Source: Verrucomicrobiales bacterium (GTDB lineage: Bacteria > Verrucomicrobiota > Verrucomicrobiia > Verrucomicrobiales > V1-33). Taken from it: DNA of 10,691 nucleotides. The notes below the pieces were generated by a model, which was not told the origin of the DNA, did no database searches, and was given only the letters and a program-made list of their open reading frames with translations. A program made the translations under genes and the position numbers. The stretch covers positions 1-10,691 of the forward strand of contig JALRGF010000140.1 in NCBI GenBank assembly GCA_023253495.1, read 5' to 3'. Positions 5,973-10,691 of the stretch are shown here, piece after piece (positions within the stretch are counted from its first letter, which is position 1; each line of letters opens with the position of its first letter).

Positions 5973-8414
5973 ATGAGCCCCCCTCTGTCCGCTTCCCCCC
6001 GCGACATCCAAGCCCTTGTGGTTGAACATGACCCCGGGATCCGGCATCGCCTGGTGAGCGCTCTCGAACAGCAGGGCTACGGAGTCCGCGCCTGCAGCAC
6101 CCTCGCGGAAGGCAAACTGAATTTCGCCCGCCAGTCCGTGGTCATCACCCACGCCAATGGCGATACCGCCGAATTGCGGGGCTTCGTCACTTTCGTGCGC
6201 CAGCACGCCAACCCCTCGTCCCAACCGTACATCGTCGCCGTGGGCGAACCCGACAGCCCCTCCGGCGCCTGCCACGATCAACTGGGCCTCGACGGCTTCG
6301 TGCCCGTCCCCATCGAGGAAAAAAAACTGGCGGAACACTTCGAAAACGTGGCCCGTCGCCAGCACCAGACGGACGCCGCCGCCCCCGACAGCGTCCTGCT
6401 CACGCAATTCGCCCCGGTCCTGCTCGACGCCCTGCCCCAGGCCCTCGCCCTCTTCGACACCGAAATGCGCTACCTCGCCGCCAACCAGCCGTTCACCTCG
6501 GCCTTCGGTCTGGATCGCGACGCCATCATCGGCCGCTCCCACTACGACCTCTTCCCCGATCTGCACGCCCACTGGCGCCAACTCTTCGACCGCGCCCTGG
6601 CCGGCGAAACCGGCCGTATCAACGAGGACTTTTTCCAGCGTGCGGACGGCTCCAGCGACTGGGTCCGCTGGGAAATGCGCCCATGGCACCGCGAGCCGGG
6701 TCGGCTCGGCGGGGTCCTGCTCTCCCAGGAAACCATCACCCCGCGGAAGCGCGAGGAAAGACGGCGCGTCTTCGACCACAACCTCGCCACCTCCCTGTTC
6801 GAAAGCTCCATGCTGCCGCTGCTGCTCGTCGCCCTCGACGGCCGCATCCTGCGATCCAGCCCGGCCACCCGCACCCTGCTCCGCCTCCAGCCGACGGCCG
6901 ACGGGCGCCTCCCGTTCTGGAAAATCTACCCGGAACACGAAGAGGAAGAAGCGGAACAAGCGCGCTTCCGGTCACTCACGCCGCCACCCGCCGACGGCAC
7001 CCTCGGCGGCTATCAGCCGGGCGATATCCTCATGGCCGGCCCACCCGTCAACCGGTTGCACTGGTCCGCCACCCCGCACCGCAACCACGAGGGCGAAACC
7101 CAGGCCATTCTTCTCATCGGCTGCCTCGTGCCCGTCGCCCAACCGGTCACCCCGCCTCCCCCGCTGCCTCCAGCGATCGTCTCCGCACCCGCCCCGCCCC
7201 CTGCGCCCACGCCACTCCATCCGTCCCCCGCACCGTCGGCCGCTCTCACCGGCCACCTGCCCTTCGGACTGGTGCAGCTTGGCCGCGACGGCATTATTCT
7301 TGCCGCCAACGATGCGGTCAGCGCCCTGCTCGGACGCCCCCTGCGCGCCGGCACCGCCTTCGAACCCTGGCTCACCGTCGCCGCCCCGGAGGAGGTGCTG
7401 CGCGAACCCGTGCTCCGGGAATGGCGCGACGACGTCTGGCGCCTCCAGATCACCCGCACCTTCAGCCTGACCAGCGCCGAGGGACTGCTCAAGGAAATCG
7501 AGATCCGTCCGCAACTCCTCCCCGAGGGTCACCTCCTTCTCATCCTCAGCGATGTCACCGAATCCCGCCGCGCCGAAGACGCCTTGCGCACCAGCGAAGC
7601 CAAATACCGCGGCCTCTTCCGCGAGCTGCCCACCGGCATCGCGCTGGTCAACGGCTCCGGCGCCCTCGTCGATGCCAACCCCGCCCTCGAACGGCTCAGC
7701 GGTTACTCCCGGATCGACCTCCGCCGCCTCCACCTCGCCAACCTGATCACATTCGACGCCACCACCACAAACTCCGCCGACGCTACCATACCCGCCACCC
7801 TCACCGCCCGCGACGGCTCGCGCCACCAGATCACCGTGACGCAGGCAGCCCTCCGCAACCCGGCCGGAGACACTATCCTCCAGGCGTGCTTCTTCCTGCC
7901 CCGCATCACCCTGGCACCCGCCCCCGAACCTCCTCCCATCGCTCCCCCCGAGGCATCCAAAGCCTCCGAGACCTCCAAGACCTCTGAGGCCTCCGAGGCC
8001 CCCGAATTCTCTGAGGACTCCGAGACCTCCGGCACCAAGGCCCCGGTTCCGTGGCGCGACCTGGCCTTCGACCATCTGGCCTCAGCCGTACTGGTCACCG
8101 ACCTGCGTGGCCGCGTCCAGGTCGCCAACCCGGCCGCCGCCCGCTTCTTCGGAACCTCCCCCCGCTCCCTCGAAGGCACCCCGCTCTATCGCCTCTTCCG
8201 ACCGGACAACCCGGCCGAATTCAGCCGCGATGTCTCCACCTGCCTGAACGCCTCGCGCTGCTGGTCCGGACCGGCCACCTGCCATAATCCTGACGGCCAG
8301 CCCGCCACCCAGTGCCGTGCAGAAATCACTTCCATCGGCCATCCGGATGCTCCCGGTCTGCTCTGCCTGCTGCAGCCGGTTTTTTCAGCGGCGTCGGCGC
8401 CGGAAGGGACGTGA
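5973..8414 (+). CDS. multi-PAS sensor protein with degenerate receiver domain and no output domain
   Basis: An 813-residue, apparently soluble signalling protein. Residues 11-130 resemble a response-regulator receiver (ALVVEHD at beta 1, GFVPVPI at beta 5), but the phospho-acceptor Asp position reads Thr59 (VVITH) and the conserved Lys position reads Val112, so phosphorylation is unlikely. About five PAS-like domains follow, near 141-262, 266-388, 426-540, 541-645 and 694-805. The first (ALFDTEMRYLAANQPF to the PAC-like GGVLLSQETITPRKR) and fourth (EAKYRGLFRELPTGIALV) are the clearest. A Pro-rich linker (388-425) and a Ser/Glu/Lys three-residue repeat (660-689) separate domains. No histidine kinase, GGDEF, EAL, PP2C or DNA-binding region is present, so output must be through a partner. 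A longer start at ATG 5910 adds 21 residues, but it lies inside the palindrome and AT-rich block, so 5973 is preferred. The stop codon lies in a 9-bp repeat. The ligand is unknown. Confidence 0.8.
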   Translation: MSPPLSASPRDIQALVVEHDPGIRHRLVSALEQQGYGVRACSTLAEGKLNFARQSVVITHANGDTAELRGFVTFVRQHANPSSQPYIVAVGEPDSPSGACHDQLGLDGFVPVPIEEKKLAEHFENVARRQHQTDAAAPDSVLLTQFAPVLLDALPQALALFDTEMRYLAANQPFTSAFGLDRDAIIGRSHYDLFPDLHAHWRQLFDRALAGETGRINEDFFQRADGSSDWVRWEMRPWHREPGRLGGVLLSQETITPRKREERRRVFDHNLATSLFESSMLPLLLVALDGRILRSSPATRTLLRLQPTADGRLPFWKIYPEHEEEEAEQARFRSLTPPPADGTLGGYQPGDILMAGPPVNRLHWSATPHRNHEGETQAILLIGCLVPVAQPVTPPPPLPPAIVSAPAPPPAPTPLHPSPAPSAALTGHLPFGLVQLGRDGIILAANDAVSALLGRPLRAGTAFEPWLTVAAPEEVLREPVLREWRDDVWRLQITRTFSLTSAEGLLKEIEIRPQLLPEGHLLLILSDVTESRRAEDALRTSEAKYRGLFRELPTGIALVNGSGALVDANPALERLSGYSRIDLRRLHLANLITFDATTTNSADATIPATLTARDGSRHQITVTQAALRNPAGDTILQACFFLPRITLAPAPEPPPIAPPEASKASETSKTSEASEAPEFSEDSETSGTKAPVPWRDLAFDHLASAVLVTDLRGRVQVANPAAARFFGTSPRSLEGTPLYRLFRPDNPAEFSRDVSTCLNASRCWSGPATCHNPDGQPATQCRAEITSIGHPDAPGLLCLLQPVFSAASAPEGT
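7950..8039 (+). repeat. in-frame 9-bp minisatellite coding for an E/K-x-S linker
   Basis: About ten degenerate units of 9 bp, consensus close to GAGRCCTCC, exactly in phase with the reading frame. They translate as three-residue steps EAS, KAS, ETS, KTS, EAS, EAP, EFS, EDS, ETS and GTK. The unit length keeps the frame whatever the copy number, so expansion or loss would only change the length of the linker between the fourth and fifth PAS domains. The segment is hydrophilic and probably unstructured. Confidence 0.85.
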
Positions 8415-8432
8415 GGGACCTGAGGGACGTGA
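8406..8432 (+). repeat. three tandem 9-bp units spanning the stop codon
   Basis: GGGACGTGA, GGGACCTGA and GGGACGTGA lie head to tail. The phase is Gly-Thr-stop, so the first unit supplies the stop codon of the PAS gene (8412-8414) and the next two repeat it in the same frame (8421, 8430). The unit shares the pattern GRGACCTNN with the 9-bp repeat inside the gene at 7950-8039. The remaining spacer up to 8561 holds a further in-frame TGA at 8448. I see no clear terminator or promoter there. Confidence 0.85.
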
Positions 8433-8561
8433 GAGAGCCGGCAGTCCTGAAGGGTCCGACTCCCTGGCCATTCCTCTTGCGCCGGCAGGGGCCGCCGCCA
8501 TGATGCCGGTTCGCACGGCCGCCCCCTCAGGAGCGACCCAGCCCCATTCGTTCCGTTCCCC

Positions 8562-10490
8562 GTGGTTCTCCGCTTGAATACCTCGCACTCACGCGCCGCC
8601 GCCGGGCAACTTTCCACGGCGGTCGCCCTGGGTATTCTGGCTCTCGTCCTCTCCCTGATCACGCGCTTCGCCCTGCTGGATCACCGCGTGATGCACACCG
8701 ACGAGGCCGTGCAGGCGGAAATATACCTCGCGCCCATGCTCCGTGGCGGGGTGTATGAATACCGCGGTGCGGACGGCCACGGCCCGCTGCTGGTTTACTC
8801 AACCCGCGTGCTCTGCTGGCTGAGCGGGGTCGGCTCGCCTTCGGAACTGAACGAATCCCTGCTCCGCATCACCCCCGCCCTGTATTCCGTGGCGCTCGTC
8901 CTCCTGGTCTGGCTGATGGCGGACGGATTGGGGCGCGGGGCCACCGCCTGGGCCTCGCTCTTCACCGCCCTGTCACCGATGATGGTGTACTACAGCCGGT
9001 ACTACATCATGGAAGTGCCGCTGGTCTTCATGACCACTCTGGCCATCGCCGCGGGCTGGCGGTACTCGGTCTCGCGTCACCCGGCATGGATGGTGGTGGC
9101 CGGGGCCGCGGTCGGGCTGATGCACGTCACCAAGGAGACGTTCCTCATCCAGCTCATTGCCGGGGGACTGGCGCTGCTCGCCACCCGGGCCTTTGAACTC
9201 GTCCTCAGCGGCACCGGCTACGGCCGGATCAACCGCAGCTTCGCCCGCCGCCGGGCTTCGGTTCTGCTGCCGCTGGTTCTGGCCGCGGCGGTGGCCGTCG
9301 GTATCTCGTTTCTCCTGTTCTCCGGATTCTTCACCAAACCCGGGCAATTTTTCGAATCTTTCCGCAGCTACGTCTCCTACGCCCAACGCGCCGAAGGCGC
9401 CGGCCACGAAAAACCGTGGTGGTGGTACGGCACTCTGCTCTGGGGCCGGCGCGACGCCGGCGGCTTCCTCATCGGCGAATGGCCCCTGATCCTGCTCGCC
9501 GCCGTCGGCGCCGGCAGGGCGTTCACCACCCGTCCGACACGGTACGAAAACGTCCGACTCCAGCGGTTCCTCGCCTTCTATGCCGCCGCCCTGTTCTGCG
9601 GCTACTCGATCATCGCCTACAAAACGCCCTGGACCATCCTCGGCGCGGAACACGCCATCATCCTGCTCGCCGGCCTCGGCGCCGCCACCCTGATCGCCCG
9701 AACCCGCGGCCCCACCGCCCGCTTCCTCGTCTGGGCCGCCCTCGCCACCACCGCCGGCTACCTCAGCCTGCAGATCTGGCGCCAGAACTTCCGGTGGCCC
9801 GCCGACACCGCCCACAATCCGTACGTCTACTCCCATACCTCACCCGACGTCCTCCGTCTCGTCCGCCAGGTCAACGACACCGCCCGCGCCCGGGGCGGTC
9901 CGCCGGCCGACTTCAACGTCTTCATCATCCACCCCGAAAGCGGATACCCCCTCCCCTGGTACTTCCGTCACCTCGGCGGCGGCGCCACCACCGAGATGCC
10001 GGAGGACAGCAGCCTGCTCACCCGCGCCGACGTCATCATCACCGTGCCCGAAGCCGCTCCCCTGCTCGGCGCCCTCGTCTCGTCCACCCACCGCGAAATC
10101 CAGGAAACCTGGCTCCTGCGCCCCGACGCGCCCCTCCGCGCCCTCTTTCGCCGCTCGCTCCTCGGCGACCTGCCACGCCCCGCCCCGCCGGCATCCCCGC
10201 CGCCGCTGCCAGCCCGCACCACGCCCGACCCCTCCAAGCCCGACCCCTCCGGCGATTCCGAACCGCCACCCCCGGCCGGCGCCAGCAGCCTGCCGGATAC
10301 CTCACCACTGATGCCCGCCGAACCCGTGGAATCAGCCGCCGGTGAAACGGAACCGGCCACCACCGAACCCGACCCAGCCGCCCCAGCCGAGGAAACCAAC
10401 ACAGAACCGGCTCCGGAACCGGCACCTGCCACCGCCGACCCCGATCTCTCTTCCGTTACGACCGACGCCACTCCGTCCTCCGACCGCTGA
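8562..10490 (+). CDS. Agl23/TIGR03663-type polytopic membrane protein (GT-C glycosyltransferase-like)
   Basis: A 642-residue integral membrane protein of the kind named 'flippase activity-associated protein Agl23' (TIGR03663), related to the PMT/ArnT GT-C glycosyltransferases that use lipid-linked sugars on the outer face of the membrane. After a first membrane segment (17-40) comes the signature HTDEAV with Asp47-Glu48, the acidic pair expected in the first outer loop of GT-C enzymes. It is followed by YRGADGHGPLLVY, whose His73-Gly-Pro is also family-typical. About nine further hydrophobic segments run to 403. A soluble region (404-535) follows, then a tail of roughly 105 residues rich in Pro, Glu, Ala and Thr (537-642), probably disordered and not part of the family core. 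The start is GTG 8562: the frame is open only from 8451 and has no earlier ATG, GTG or TTG. TTG 8574 is an alternative. AGGAG at 8529-8533 is too far to serve. Enzymatic activity is inferred, not shown. Confidence 0.82.
   Translation: MVLRLNTSHSRAAAGQLSTAVALGILALVLSLITRFALLDHRVMHTDEAVQAEIYLAPMLRGGVYEYRGADGHGPLLVYSTRVLCWLSGVGSPSELNESLLRITPALYSVALVLLVWLMADGLGRGATAWASLFTALSPMMVYYSRYYIMEVPLVFMTTLAIAAGWRYSVSRHPAWMVVAGAAVGLMHVTKETFLIQLIAGGLALLATRAFELVLSGTGYGRINRSFARRRASVLLPLVLAAAVAVGISFLLFSGFFTKPGQFFESFRSYVSYAQRAEGAGHEKPWWWYGTLLWGRRDAGGFLIGEWPLILLAAVGAGRAFTTRPTRYENVRLQRFLAFYAAALFCGYSIIAYKTPWTILGAEHAIILLAGLGAATLIARTRGPTARFLVWAALATTAGYLSLQIWRQNFRWPADTAHNPYVYSHTSPDVLRLVRQVNDTARARGGPPADFNVFIIHPESGYPLPWYFRHLGGGATTEMPEDSSLLTRADVIITVPEAAPLLGALVSSTHREIQETWLLRPDAPLRALFRRSLLGDLPRPAPPASPPPLPARTTPDPSKPDPSGDSEPPPPAGASSLPDTSPLMPAEPVESAAGETEPATTEPDPAAPAEETNTEPAPEPAPATADPDLSSVTTDATPSSDR
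10203..10487 (+). other. Pro/Glu/Ala/Thr-rich low-complexity tail coding region
   Basis: The last 95 or so codons of the Agl23-like gene code for repeated PSKPDPS, EPxPA and TEPDPA-like steps with no hydrophobic segment. Composition changes abruptly after RSLLGDLP (residues 531-538). Such tails can be periplasmic spacers or cell-wall-spanning linkers. The membrane side of the tail is not established here. Confidence 0.7.
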
Positions 10491-10514
10491 TCCGCCCGGC
10501 CCCGCCCTGCGCCC

Positions 10515-10691
10515 ATGTCCGCCGCCCGCGAGCCCCGCCTTTTCCGCTTCAACCACGAAGCGATGCGCGCCGAATGGAACCTGCTTCTGGTCAGCAGTGA
10601 CCCCGATCAGGCCAGCGGAGCCGCCGCCGCCGCCGCCGCAGAAATCGATTCCCTCGAGCGCGAATTGAGCCGGTTCCAGGCGTACAGCGAC
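10515..10691 (+). CDS. apbE: ApbE-like FAD:protein FMN transferase (3' end cut off)
   Basis: The first 59 residues of a protein whose start resembles ApbE, the Mg-dependent enzyme that transfers FMN from FAD to a Thr or Ser of periplasmic or membrane flavoproteins such as RnfG and NqrB/C. Visible marks are the opening strand RFNHEAMRAEWNLLL, in the position of the usual AMGT/AMxTxF motif, then the long helix ending EIDSLERELSRFQAYSD, which matches the family pattern of two acidic Leu heptads, LS-(R/Y)F and Ser-Asp. An Ala run (six GCC codons and a GCA) sits between. No signal peptide or lipobox is seen at the N-terminus, so a cytoplasmic or non-classical form is possible. ATG 10515 is 24 bp after the previous stop, with no Shine-Dalgarno. 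The FAD-binding and Mg-binding motifs lie beyond the window, so the call rests on the N-terminal part only. Confidence 0.75.
   Translation, partial: MSAAREPRLFRFNHEAMRAEWNLLLVSSDPDQASGAAAAAAAEIDSLERELSRFQAYSD

Noticed and set aside
5916..8075. Two long minus-strand frames (5916-6959 and 6972-8075) opposite the PAS gene
   Set aside because: Same cause: the complement of the codon bias in the + strand gene. No recognisable domain, and a Gly/Glu-rich composition like that of the other shadow frames.
8415..8561. A transcription terminator between the PAS and Agl23-like genes
   Set aside because: Only a 4-bp stem (AGGG...CCCT near 8450-8465) and no T-run could be found, which is too weak to support.
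8312..8577. Small + strand open frames over the end of the PAS gene (8312-8503 and 8317-8577), as a small gene or a frameshifted C-terminus
   Set aside because: The translations are Arg/Gly/Pro-rich, overlap a well-supported PAS domain, and show no homology-like pattern continuing the protein.
763..10502. A shared 16-mer CTGATCCGCCCGGCCC at the stop of the SDR gene (763-778) and of the Agl23-like gene (10487-10502)
   Set aside because: Striking because both overlap stop codons, but a match of this length is roughly what chance gives in sequence so rich in C. There is no third copy after the other stops.
1..10691. Mobile elements, CRISPR, tRNA or defence genes
   Set aside because: I looked on both strands and saw no transposase or integrase motifs, spaced direct repeats of CRISPR type, cloverleaf-like sequences or defence domains.

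Overview
This is a GC-rich window (coding strand strongly C-rich, with most codons ending in C or G) from a bacterium with a Gram-negative envelope. The envelope assignment rests on a complete apolipoprotein N-acyltransferase (Lnt). High GC, C-ending codons, no recognisable Shine-Dalgarno sequence at any start, and an Agl23-like GT-C membrane protein (TIGR03663 type) would fit a Verrucomicrobiota genome, perhaps Opitutales. That assignment is an inference from style and gene content, with no marker gene behind it. I see no tRNA, rRNA, CRISPR array, insertion sequence or phage gene, and the window reads as chromosomal core-type sequence.

All six genes lie on the + strand and cover nearly the whole window. 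In order: (1) the 3' part of a short-chain dehydrogenase/reductase (2-766); (2) an M20-family metallodipeptidase (818-2149); (3) a phosphoglucomutase/phosphomannomutase (2218-4176); (4) lnt (4192-5901), 15 bp downstream of the mutase; (5) a large sensor-like protein with a degenerate receiver and about five PAS domains but no output domain (5973-8414); (6) an Agl23/TIGR03663-type polytopic glycosyltransferase-like protein with a long Pro/Glu-rich tail (8562-10490); and (7) the 5' end of an ApbE-like FAD:protein FMN transferase (10515 to the window edge). That makes seven coding regions counting the two cut by the window ends.

Gaps between genes are short (15 to 147 bp), so co-transcription is possible. 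The likeliest internal promoter lies in the AT-richer block around 5894-5950 before the PAS gene, where a perfect 13-bp palindrome sits between weak -35-like and -10-like elements. A shared envelope theme can be suggested: the mutase feeds sugar phosphates to nucleotide-sugar synthesis, Lnt matures lipoproteins, the Agl23-like protein probably handles lipid-linked sugars, and ApbE flavinylates exported proteins. The sequence does not prove they work together.

The oddest region is the PAS gene. Its receiver lacks the phospho-acceptor Asp and the conserved Lys, and it carries no kinase, cyclase or DNA-binding domain. An in-frame 9-bp minisatellite fills one linker, and a second 9-bp repeat straddles the stop codon, so that the stop is part of the repeat unit. 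I did not find a convincing new multi-gene system.
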